DNA from: Micrococcales bacterium
GTDB taxonomy: Bacteria > Actinomycetota > Actinomycetes > Actinomycetales > Cellulomonadaceae
Direction of reading: 5' to 3'
Assembly (NCBI GenBank): GCA_009779195.1
Contig: WRET01000004.1
Span: 25,468-89,467 of the forward strand
DNA: 64,000 bases
This document shows, one piece after another, positions 37,057 through 45,428 of this stretch (its first letter is position 1; every line of letters starts with the position of its first letter). The position numbers and the translations under genes are program-made. The notes below the pieces were generated by a model. That model was not told the DNA's origin and ran no database searches. It saw only the letters and a program-made list of their open reading frames with translations.

Positions 37057-37722
37057 CTACGGGCGGCGGGAGAAGCGGTCCAGGAGGTCGGGGTGGCCGG
37101 CGACGATGAGGGTGTCGTTGACCGAGATGCGGGTTTCGGGTTCGGCGTAGCGGAACTCTAGGCCGGGGCTCTTGACGCCGACGACGCGGACGCCGTACTT
37201 GGTGCGCACGCGCGACTGGGCCAACGTGAAACCTTCCAGCTCGCGTGGGGGGCGCATCTTGACGATGGTGAAACCGTCTTCGACGTCGATGTAGTCCAGG
37301 AGCTTGCCGGAGACGAGGTGGGCGACGCGTTCGCCGGCCTCGACCTCGGGGCGGACGATGTGGTGCGCCCCGATACGTTCCAGGATCCGGGCGTGCTCGT
37401 TGGAGATGGCTTTGGCCCAGATCTGCTCGACGCCCATGTCGACGAGGTTGCCGGTGATGAGCACCGACGCCTCCAGGTGGGAGCCGACGGCGACGACCGC
37501 TGTGGGGTAGTCACGCACCCCCAGCTGTTCGAGGGCCACAGGGTTGGTCGCGTCAGCCTCGACCAGGGCGACGCGTCCGGCCCACAAGGCGACGAGCTCG
37601 GGGTTGCGCTCGACCGCCAGCACGTCACGTTCTGAACGGGCCAGGCTCGAGGCGATAGCCGACCCGAACCGGCCCAGGCCGATGACCAGGACGGACCCGT
37701 CGTGCGTTTTCTTGTCAGCCAA
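37057..37722 (-). CDS. TrkA/KtrA-family potassium uptake regulatory protein (RCK)
   Basis: 'SVLVIGLGRFGSAIASSLARSERDVLAVERNPELV' Rossmann RCK_N, TrkA_C at C-term. Confidence 0.93.
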   Translation of the reverse strand: MADKKTHDGSVLVIGLGRFGSAIASSLARSERDVLAVERNPELVALWAGRVALVEADATNPVALEQLGVRDYPTAVVAVGSHLEASVLITGNLVDMGVEQIWAKAISNEHARILERIGAHHIVRPEVEAGERVAHLVSGKLLDYIDVEDGFTIVKMRPPRELEGFTLAQSRVRTKYGVRVVGVKSPGLEFRYAEPETRISVNDTLIVAGHPDLLDRFSRRP

Positions 37723-39085
37723 TGATCGGCCTCTCCTCGGGGAACCGGACGACCCTGCGACGGTTGCGCAGGGCCAAGGCAGCGGCGATGGTCATCGTCC
37801 CGACGCGGCCGATGAACATCAGCGCGATGAGCACCAGCTGGGCGCTGGTGGGCAGAGTGGGAGTGATCCCGGTGGTCAACCCGCACGTGGCGTAGGCCGA
37901 GATCACCTCGAACAAGACCACGTCCAGGCTCAGCCCGGTCAGCGCCAGCATCGCCAGGCTCGCGATGAGCACCACGGTCGCGGAGATGAACACCACGGCG
38001 ATGGCCACCTGGAGGATGTCGCGGGGGATCCGCCGGCCGAACGCTTCCAGGTCTCGGTCGCCGCGTGCCTCAGCGACGATCGCCAGCATCATCAACGCCA
38101 GGGTCGTGACCTTGATACCGCCCGCGGTGGACGCCGACCCGCCCCCGGCGAACATGAGCGCGTCCTGCAGCAACCAGGTGCTCTCGTGCATCTGAGCGGT
38201 CTCGACGGTGGCGAACCCTGCCGAGCGTGGCATGACTCCGGCGAACAGCGAGGCCAGCACCGTCCCGCTCGCCGACAGCGGCTGGTGGGTCTTGGAGTTG
38301 TTCCACTCGAACGCCGCGACGAGCACCGAACCTGCGACCACCAGCGCCAGGCTCGTGACGATGGTGAGCTTGGAGTGCAACGACCAGCTGCGCGGCCGTC
38401 GCAGCCGCCGCATGACGTCGAGGATCACCGGGAAACCCAGCGACCCGATGAACACCCCGACGATCAACGGTGCCAGCACCCACCAGTCCGACGCGTACGG
38501 CACGAGCCCGTCGGCGGTGGGGACGAACCCGGCGTTGTTGAACGCCGAGATCGCGTAGTACAGCGAGTGCCAGCCTGCCGACCCCACCGTCTGCCCCTCG
38601 GCCAGGAACCGGGGGAACAGCACCGCAGCGATCGTCACCTCCAGGGCCGTGGAGGTCACCACGACGGTGCGCAGCAGCGACCCGACCTCGCCGAGGCGGG
38701 TGAAATGCGTCTCGGACGAGACCAGCAGCCGCTGGGTCAGGCCGACCCGGCGCGAGACGGCCAGCCCGAGCAACGACGCGAGCGTCATCACCCCCAGCCC
38801 GCCCACCTTGATGGCCAGGAGGATCACCGCCAGCCCCCACCCGGACCAGTACGTGCCTGTCGGCACCACGACCAGCCCTGTGACCGTCGTCGCCGAGGTC
38901 GCGGTGAACAAGGCCACGACCGGCGGTGCCCGGTGCCCGCTCGCCGTGGCCCATGGTGCGCTGAGCAGCACGGTGAAAGACAGGATGACCAGCGCAAACA
39001 CGCCGAGAGCCAGACGCGCGGGGGACTGGCGCGCGGAACGGTCGACGTAGTCGCGCCACCGCGCGGCCAGGCCGTTGCCCGCCAC
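37715..39085 (-). CDS. TrkH/KtrB-family potassium transporter
   Basis: 'ATSATTVTGLVVVPTGTYWSGWG', 'FNNAGF', 'GGGSASTAGGIKVTT', 'ISAYATCGLTTGITP' K+ filter-like repeats; GTG 39085. Confidence 0.93.
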   Translation of the reverse strand: MAGNGLAARWRDYVDRSARQSPARLALGVFALVILSFTVLLSAPWATASGHRAPPVVALFTATSATTVTGLVVVPTGTYWSGWGLAVILLAIKVGGLGVMTLASLLGLAVSRRVGLTQRLLVSSETHFTRLGEVGSLLRTVVVTSTALEVTIAAVLFPRFLAEGQTVGSAGWHSLYYAISAFNNAGFVPTADGLVPYASDWWVLAPLIVGVFIGSLGFPVILDVMRRLRRPRSWSLHSKLTIVTSLALVVAGSVLVAAFEWNNSKTHQPLSASGTVLASLFAGVMPRSAGFATVETAQMHESTWLLQDALMFAGGGSASTAGGIKVTTLALMMLAIVAEARGDRDLEAFGRRIPRDILQVAIAVVFISATVVLIASLAMLALTGLSLDVVLFEVISAYATCGLTTGITPTLPTSAQLVLIALMFIGRVGTMTIAAALALRNRRRVVRFPEERPIIG

Positions 39086-39235
39086 CGGGCCTCCTTCGTG
39101 TGCTCTCGTGCCGCGCCAGGCGGCGCCGCCAGTGCGTCCACTCAACCACCACTGTGGCACGTCGCGGCCAGCCAGACGCGCTGCCACACGCCATATGACC
39201 AGCGGCTGGCAGATGGGGGAAGGTCTGACGTCTAA

Positions 39236-39393
39236 GGCGTGTCTCTTAACCCCCCGTGCGCCGCGACGCGCCCGGCACGCACGCTGGCGGCGTTGTCGTC
39301 GTCGGCAGCACCTCCAGTGCTGCTCTCCTCCGTCGCCTTGCCAGCGCACGCACCGGACACGCCGCGCTCGCACGGGGGGCTAAGAGACACGCC
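39236..39393. mobile_element. 158-bp MITE-like element: 25-bp terminal inverted repeats (24/25) flanked by CTAA direct repeats
   Basis: Left TIR GGCGTGTCTCTTAACCCCCCGTGCG (39236-39260); right TIR (39369-39393) reverse complement GGCGTGTCTCTTAGCCCCCCGTGCG; CTAA at 39232-39235 and 39394-39397. No transposase ORF inside. Confidence 0.88.
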
Positions 39394-39477
39394 CTAACGG
39401 GCGACCGTGCTCGGCCTCGCCTTTTCGCGCAAGCCTGCGGAACGCTACGGTGGCATGGACCACGAAGGAGGTGCCCG

Positions 39478-39675
39478 GTGGAGGAACACGCCCCCGCGCG
39501 CTTCTTGACGGTTATGGAGGTCGCGAACACCATGCGGGTGTCGAAGATGACCGTCTACCGGTTGCTGCACTCTGGCGAGCTGCCCGGGCTGCGCGTCGGA
39601 CGGTCGTTCCGGGTGCCCGCTGACGCACTCGAGGCGTACCTGCGTTCTGCTGCGACCGAGAGCCGGTCGGCGTAG
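39478..39675 (+). CDS. Excisionase/BldC-like helix-turn-helix DNA-binding protein
   Basis: 'RFLTVMEVANTMRVSKMTVYRLLHSGELPGLRVGRSFRVPADALEAYL'; GTG 39478. Confidence 0.9.
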   Translation: MEEHAPARFLTVMEVANTMRVSKMTVYRLLHSGELPGLRVGRSFRVPADALEAYLRSAATESRSA

Positions 39676-39768
39676 ACGGCGATGAGTACCCTGCGGTGCT
39701 CATCGCGTAGCATGGCCGTCTGACTGCTGGTCCGTCTGCCCCGACCACGAACGACGAATGAGGTCTGC

Positions 39769-39867
39769 ATGGGTTCCGTCATCAAGAAGCGCCGCAAGAG
39801 GATGGCGAAGAAGAAGCACCGCAAGCTGTTGCGCAAGACGCGTCACCAGCGTCGCAACCGCAAGTAG
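39769..39867 (+). CDS. AURKAIP1/COX24 domain small ribosomal protein bS22
   Basis: MGSVIKKRRKRMAKKKHRKLLRKTRHQRRNRK (32 aa); invariant actinobacterial sequence downstream of the excisionase-like gene; shorter than the ORF-track cutoff. Confidence 0.95.
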   Translation: MGSVIKKRRKRMAKKKHRKLLRKTRHQRRNRK

Positions 39868-39870
39868 CGC

Positions 39871-40998
39871 TCACTTCCTCACTTGTGCGCGGGTGCGCAC
39901 TGCGCAGACCATGGACCACGCCAGCCGGCAGGCCACGGCAGTGACCACCACAGCGTCGGCGCTGCGCACCGCTGCGCGGCGCACCGTGCGGAAGTCGTAC
40001 CGGGGCCAGCCACGGGCGGCAGCAGCACCGCGCAGACGCAGGTCGGGGTTGACCACGGCAGGGTGCCCGACAGTGCTCAGCACAGGCAGGTCGTTGCCTG
40101 AGTCGCCGTACGCATAGCTGGCCGCCAGGTCCAGACCGTGGCGCTGCGCCAGGTCGTGCACCATGGTGGCTTTGACCGGGCCGTGCACCGGTTCGCCCAC
40201 GAGACGTCCGGTGTACTTGCCGTCGGCGCGTTCGGCGACTGTCGCCAGGCACCCGGTGGCCCCCAGGTGCTCGACGAGGACCTGTGCCAGCTCGACCGGC
40301 GTCGCGGTGACCAGCCAGACCTGGTGCCCAGCAGCCAGGTGCGCGTCGACCAGGGCGGTCGTCCCGGCGAACAAGCGTTGGCCGACGTGGTCGCGGTAGA
40401 CCTGTTCGGCGGCCTCGACGAGCAGGTCCGCGTCGTGCCCGGCGAGCAGCTCCAGCGCACGTCCGAGCAGGTGGTCGAGCCTGGGTTCGCCCAGCGCGGC
40501 GTAGCGGGCCTGGTGCGCGACGAACCGCAACAGGTCGTCGCGGCGGAAGAACCCCTGCTGGCACAGCGCCTTGGCCAGGTGGAACAGCGTCGTACCGTGC
40601 ACCAGGGTGTTGTCGACGTCGAAGAACGCGGCGACCTGGCCGTGGGCGGTACGGGCCGGTTCCATCTGCGGCCGGGCGGTCTGCGGGAAGCCGACCGCCT
40701 CGCGGACCAGGCCAGCGAGGCGACCACCGACCGGCGCTGGGAGCGTGACCGGTGCGCTGGCTGGTCCGCGTTGGTTCGGCACCTGGTCCAGCCGCCGGCC
40801 CGTCCACTGCGCACCTTCGGGGACCTCGCAGAAGCGGACGTCTTGTGGTCCCAGCGTCTCGACGTAATGCCCTGCTTGGGCCACAGCCATCCGCCCGGGC
40901 GTGCCTGGGCGCAACACCATCGTCGGACGCTTGGCGGCCGGACCTCGGCGGATCGACAGTGATGGCACGAGCGGGCTCCCTCCCCTGGTACGCCCCAC
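39871..40998 (-). CDS. HAD-IB family hydrolase with N-terminal extension (start uncertain)
   Basis: 'VAAFFDVDNTLVHGTTLFHLAKALCQQGFFRRDDLLRF', 'VWLVTATPVELAQVL', 'YAYGDSGNDLPVLSTVGHPAVVNPD'. Confidence 0.88.
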   Translation of the reverse strand: MGRTRGGSPLVPSLSIRRGPAAKRPTMVLRPGTPGRMAVAQAGHYVETLGPQDVRFCEVPEGAQWTGRRLDQVPNQRGPASAPVTLPAPVGGRLAGLVREAVGFPQTARPQMEPARTAHGQVAAFFDVDNTLVHGTTLFHLAKALCQQGFFRRDDLLRFVAHQARYAALGEPRLDHLLGRALELLAGHDADLLVEAAEQVYRDHVGQRLFAGTTALVDAHLAAGHQVWLVTATPVELAQVLVEHLGATGCLATVAERADGKYTGRLVGEPVHGPVKATMVHDLAQRHGLDLAASYAYGDSGNDLPVLSTVGHPAVVNPDLRLRGAAAARGWPRYDFRTVRRAAVRSADAVVVTAVACRLAWSMVCAVRTRAQVRK

Positions 40999-41065
40999 CC
41001 ATCGACGCGCAGGGCAGCCAGCTGAGCGTGACCAGCCGGTCTCACTCAGGTGCAGGACACCAGTA

Positions 41066-42184
41066 TCAGCGGAAGGCGACGAGCCCGGGGGCGACGATCT
41101 CCAGCTGGGCGGCCAGCTCGCGGTGACGCTGGGTCGGGACCTGGTCGAGGGCCTGCTCGAGGTGCGGCAGGGCCCGCGCGTCGTGGTAGTCGGTCACGGC
41201 CATGGCCGCGGCGACCGCGCGGTCGGCGGGCTGGGCGTGGTCGTCAGCGGCGAGGCTGACCAGGGTGGACAGGTCGGCCATCCCGTGACGGTGCAGCCGG
41301 GCGTCCCAGTCGGTGGCTGCTTCCAGACCGTGCAGGGGCGCGACCTGGGCTGCCGCGGCGAGCACTGCCGGGTCACCGGGACGGAACGAGTCCATGAGCT
41401 CGAGCACCCGCAGCGCCGGACGCGAGCCGTCCTTGCTGGCGGCCAGGGTCCAGCGTTCCCACTGGGAAGACGACAGGTCCGGCAGGACGGCACGTAACGC
41501 GTCTTCCCCCAGCTCACGTACGACGACCGGCGACACGTCCTGCCCGGCGCGCAGAGCCTTGCGGACCACTGCCACGGCGTCGTCGTGCCGCCCTGCCCGC
41601 GACAGCAGGGAGGACTCGACACCGACCGCGTCGTCGCGGCGGTGTGGGCGTCCGGCAGCGTCGTAGAACTCCTGCGGCACCCGGGCCAGGGCGGCCAGGC
41701 CAGCGTCCACGTCGTCGCTGTGGGCAGCCACACGTGCTTCGGCGATATCGGCCAGGGCGTTGTCCGGCTGGGCCTCGTGCCACCGCTTGACCCACCGCCC
41801 GGCGGTTTCGGTGTCGCTGATGGACAGGCACAGGTCGATCTGGGTCTGGGCCACGGACTGGACCTCAGCGTCGGTCAACCACCCAGACGCTGCCCACGCC
41901 TGTTGTGCCACCTGGGCTGATTCGCTGTTCTGGGACCGTTTGGCCAGCCACCGGGCCAGGCGCACCTGCACGGACGCGGCCCTCGCCGGGTCCTGGGCGC
42001 TCTGTGCCCCGACGAGCTCGGCCCGTGCTGCCGAGATGTTGCGGTCGACCTTCTTCATCGATGTGCGGCCGGCGTCGGCGTACCCGCCGCGCCGCAGCCG
42101 CACACCGCCCAGAAGGCTCCGGTCCGCCGCCCCCCGCGGTACAGCTGGGATGGCAGCAACGGTCAGACGGTTATTCGTGTTCAT
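41066..42184 (-). CDS. Hypothetical helical (TPR/HEAT-like?) protein
   Basis: 373 aa, Ala-rich helical repeats; divergent from HDOD operon; no recognised family. Confidence 0.6.
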   Translation of the reverse strand: MNTNNRLTVAAIPAVPRGAADRSLLGGVRLRRGGYADAGRTSMKKVDRNISAARAELVGAQSAQDPARAASVQVRLARWLAKRSQNSESAQVAQQAWAASGWLTDAEVQSVAQTQIDLCLSISDTETAGRWVKRWHEAQPDNALADIAEARVAAHSDDVDAGLAALARVPQEFYDAAGRPHRRDDAVGVESSLLSRAGRHDDAVAVVRKALRAGQDVSPVVVRELGEDALRAVLPDLSSSQWERWTLAASKDGSRPALRVLELMDSFRPGDPAVLAAAAQVAPLHGLEAATDWDARLHRHGMADLSTLVSLAADDHAQPADRAVAAAMAVTDYHDARALPHLEQALDQVPTQRHRELAAQLEIVAPGLVAFR

Positions 42185-42359
42185 CGCAGGCTCCACAACC
42201 TTGACGTTCGTACACTCTCATCGGCTCGGCAGCCGTGCCTCTTGAGCGATAACAGGCACGTCGCAGGAGGCCGCACGAGTGAAACTTTGCCCGGACAGCT
42301 CCCGGGGTAGCCCGGGTGGTCGATAGGAGCCGGTGAACCAGTCCCTGGAGGATGCCAGC

Positions 42360-43604
42360 ATGTCCGAGCGCACCCCGTCCCGTGCCGCGCTCGTCCAACC
42401 GGTGACGGCAGGCCAAGTCGCCGACTTCGCGTTGCAGGACGTGCCCCACCAACGCCCTGCTCCCCGCGCTGCCCTCGTCCACCGACCGGTGATGGACGCC
42501 GGTGGCCAGGTCGTCGCCTTCAGCCTGCGTGAGCTGGTGCACTCCGAGTCCGGCCTGACCGGCGACGACCGCCTCGATATCGAGTACGGGCAGACCGACC
42601 TGGCCTGCCTGGCTGGCGACCAGCCGTTCTTGCTGCAGGCCACCCGGCAGGTCATGACCGACTCCGCCGAGCACGTGATCGCCGCCGTGCCCGCCGAGCA
42701 CGCCCACCGTCCCCAGGTCGAGACGATGGTCGCCTGGCGGCACGCCAACGGCCTGCGCACCTGTGTCACCGGGTTCACCGGCACCGAGGCCGAGGTGGTG
42801 CTGGCGTCCAAGCTGGCTTTCGTCGTGGTCGACACGGCCGTCGGCGACAACCGCCTCGGTGACATCATCGACCTCGCCCATTCCATGGGGGCGAAAGTCG
42901 TCGCCGAGCAGGTGCGCACGGCCGAGGGTGTGCAGCGCGCTTTCGAGATGGGCGCCGACTGTGTCGAAGGCCGCGTCCCGCCCGTCGGTGAGCTGGAGCG
43001 TGGCGGTTTGTCGGCCGAGGAGATCAGCTGTCTGGAGCTGCTGTCCTTGCTCGGTGAGGAACCTGTGGACTACGACGCGGTCACGGGTCTGGTCGCAGCC
43101 GACCCCAACCTCGCTGTCGGGGTGCTGCACCTGGTCAACTCTGCGGTGTTCGCCCTGCCCACACCGGTCGACTCGGTGCGCCAGGCGGTCGTCCTGGTTG
43201 GCCCGCGGCTGCTGGGGGCCCTGGCCACCACGTCGCTGCACCAGGCGGCGCGTTCGAACGCTGACGAGCTGTGGCACGTCCTGGCGCGGGCTCTGGCCTG
43301 CTGGGAGCTGTCCGGTGACGACACCGGTTACACCGTCGGGCTGCTGTCGGCGGTCAGCGACCTGCGTGAGGTCGACCCTGCCTGGCTCGCACATATGGCT
43401 GGGATGTCTTCGGCCGCCACCGATGCACTGGTGAACCTGCACGGACCGGTCGGCCATGCGTTGGCCTGCGTCCGGGCGTACGAGTACGGCGACCCGCAGG
43501 TCGCGCTGACGCTCGGTGTCGACCCGTACCAGGTGTCGCGTGCCTGGCTGGACGCGCTGACCGAAGCACGTGGGGTCGCCACAGCCTTGACCGCGCAAGA
43601 ATGA
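42360..43604 (+). CDS. HDOD protein with degenerate EAL-like N-terminus (paralog 3)
   Basis: 'VVAFSLREL', 'KVVAEQVRTAEGVQRAFEMGADCVEGR'; HDOD 'LVAADPNLAVGVLHLVNSAVFALPTPVDSVRQAVVLVGPRLL'. Confidence 0.87.
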   Translation: MSERTPSRAALVQPVTAGQVADFALQDVPHQRPAPRAALVHRPVMDAGGQVVAFSLRELVHSESGLTGDDRLDIEYGQTDLACLAGDQPFLLQATRQVMTDSAEHVIAAVPAEHAHRPQVETMVAWRHANGLRTCVTGFTGTEAEVVLASKLAFVVVDTAVGDNRLGDIIDLAHSMGAKVVAEQVRTAEGVQRAFEMGADCVEGRVPPVGELERGGLSAEEISCLELLSLLGEEPVDYDAVTGLVAADPNLAVGVLHLVNSAVFALPTPVDSVRQAVVLVGPRLLGALATTSLHQAARSNADELWHVLARALACWELSGDDTGYTVGLLSAVSDLREVDPAWLAHMAGMSSAATDALVNLHGPVGHALACVRAYEYGDPQVALTLGVDPYQVSRAWLDALTEARGVATALTAQE

Positions 43605-43617
43605 CGAGGAGCTCTTC

Positions 43618-44760
43618 GTGGCTGTTGAGTGGCAGATGCCGGTGCTGGTCCGTTACCGGTTCGCCGACCCCTCCGGGCAGGTCGCCGGTTACGGGTTGCG
43701 GATGGCTTCGCCTCACGGAACCGACGACGAGGCGGTCGCCGACGCCCTCGACGACGAGTACCGCCGCACCGACCTGACAGAGCTGGCCGACGGGCGCCTG
43801 CTGTGCGTGCCGGCGACCGGCGCCCTGCTCGCCGAGGCCGCCGACCTGCTGGGTCCCGAGCACGTCGTCGAGCTGCCGCCACGGTTGCTGGGCAACCCCC
43901 AGGTCGCGGCGCTGGCGGCCCAGCAGGTGCGTTTCGCCCTGGGTGACTACACCGGGACGCCAGCCCAGCTCGACGCCCTCGAGTGGGCCGAGATGGTCAT
44001 CGTCGACGCTGAGGACGAGCACCTCGACGAGGTGGTCGCGACCTGCGGCGACACATGCGTCCTGGCCGTGGGGCCCGCAAGCCGCGCCTGCGTCAACAAG
44101 GCAGCGGCCGCTGGGGCCGGGTTCGTGGAGACCACCTGGGTCTACCCTGACGACCCGCGTGAGCCCGGAGACCTCAACGCTGTGGAAGCCCAGTGCCTGA
44201 CCCTGCTGGCGGTGCTCGACCAGCAACCGGCCGAACCCGACAAGGTCGCCGAGGCTATCTCCGCGTCCCCCGAGCTGTCTGTGGCTGTGCTTCGCCAGGT
44301 CAACTCTTCTGCGGTCGCGCTGCGTCACCGGGTCGACTCGGTACGCCACGCCGCGGTGCTCGCCGGTCCGCGGCGGCTGCGGACCATCGCTGTGGCCGAG
44401 CTGTCCGGCTCGCGCCAGGACGGGATCGACGCGCTGTGGGCGATCCTGGCCCGCGCACGCGCGGTAGCCGACCTGACCGGCCGTGAAGCCGGGTACACCG
44501 CTGGTCTGCTGTCAGGACTGGCCGATGTGCGCCGTTTCCCCCTGGACTGGCTGGCCACACGGGCGGGAGTCTCACCGCAGGTCAGCACGGCTCTGCTGGC
44601 CCGGCGCGGGTCGTTGGGCGCAGCTGTGGCGGCGGTCGCTGCGCACGAGGCTGGTTACCCTGCCGATATCGCGGCACTGGGGATGGACCCGTGGGTCGTG
44701 TCCCGTGCCTGGACGGACGCGCTCGTCGAGACCCGTGCTCTGCTGCCCGACCTGACATAG
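43618..44760 (+). CDS. HDOD protein with degenerate EAL-like N-terminus (paralog 4)
   Basis: 'VAGYGLRMA', 'AQCLTLLAVLDQQPAEPDKVAEAISASPELSVAVLRQVNSSAVALRHRVDSVRHAAVLAGPRRL'. Confidence 0.85.
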   Translation: MAVEWQMPVLVRYRFADPSGQVAGYGLRMASPHGTDDEAVADALDDEYRRTDLTELADGRLLCVPATGALLAEAADLLGPEHVVELPPRLLGNPQVAALAAQQVRFALGDYTGTPAQLDALEWAEMVIVDAEDEHLDEVVATCGDTCVLAVGPASRACVNKAAAAGAGFVETTWVYPDDPREPGDLNAVEAQCLTLLAVLDQQPAEPDKVAEAISASPELSVAVLRQVNSSAVALRHRVDSVRHAAVLAGPRRLRTIAVAELSGSRQDGIDALWAILARARAVADLTGREAGYTAGLLSGLADVRRFPLDWLATRAGVSPQVSTALLARRGSLGAAVAAVAAHEAGYPADIAALGMDPWVVSRAWTDALVETRALLPDLT

Positions 44761-44767
44761 TGGGGGC

Positions 44768-45415
44768 ATGGTTCTCACGACGGTCCACCTGCTGCGGCAC
44801 GGTGAGGTGCACAACCCTGAAGGTGTGCTCTACGGACGGCTGCAGGGGTACCGGCTCTCAGACCTAGGCGAACGTATGGCGCAGATGGTCGCTGACGACC
44901 TGGCGTCGCAGCCAGCAGCGGAGATCGCTCTCGTCGTCGCCTCACCGCTCGAACGCGCCCAGCAGACCGCCGCGCCGGTCGCCGCGGCGTTCGGCCTGGA
45001 CGTGGGCACCGACGACCGCCTCATCGAAGCCGCCAACTACTTCGAGGGGAAGAAGTTCGGTGTGGGGGAGGCGTCGTTGGCCAACCCCCGCAACTGGCCG
45101 CACCTGCGCAACCCCTTCCGTCCGTCGTGGGGTGAGCCGTATGCCGAGCAGGTCGCGCGGATGCGGGCGGCGGTCACGACGGCCCGGCGCCAGGTCCCTG
45201 GACGCGAGGTTGTGCTCGTGTCCCACCAGCTGCCGATCTGGGTCACCCGCCTGGCTGCGGAGGGCCGGCGGCTGTGGCACGACCCGCGCCGCCGCCGGTG
45301 CACCTTGGCTTCGTTGACGACGTTGCGGTTCGACGACGACCACCTCGTCGGCGTCGGCTACCGCGAACCTGCTGCGACCCTCGTCGGCGCAGCAGCCGAG
45401 ACCCCAGGGGCCTGA
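44768..45415 (+). CDS. Histidine phosphatase family protein (phosphoglycerate mutase-like)
   Basis: 'VHLLRHGEVHNPEGVLYGRLQGYRLSDLGERMAQ' RHG motif. Confidence 0.92.
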   Translation: MVLTTVHLLRHGEVHNPEGVLYGRLQGYRLSDLGERMAQMVADDLASQPAAEIALVVASPLERAQQTAAPVAAAFGLDVGTDDRLIEAANYFEGKKFGVGEASLANPRNWPHLRNPFRPSWGEPYAEQVARMRAAVTTARRQVPGREVVLVSHQLPIWVTRLAAEGRRLWHDPRRRRCTLASLTTLRFDDDHLVGVGYREPAATLVGAAAETPGA

Positions 45416-45428
45416 CCGGCGGTACCGT

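Noticed and set aside
37544-39235. 563-aa plus-strand ORF
   Set aside because: Antisense to trkA/trkH genes, His/Gln/Arg-rich, no domain.
39256-39477. N-terminal extension of the excisionase-like ORF
   Set aside because: Lies inside the MITE-like element; GTG at 39478 gives the usual protein length.
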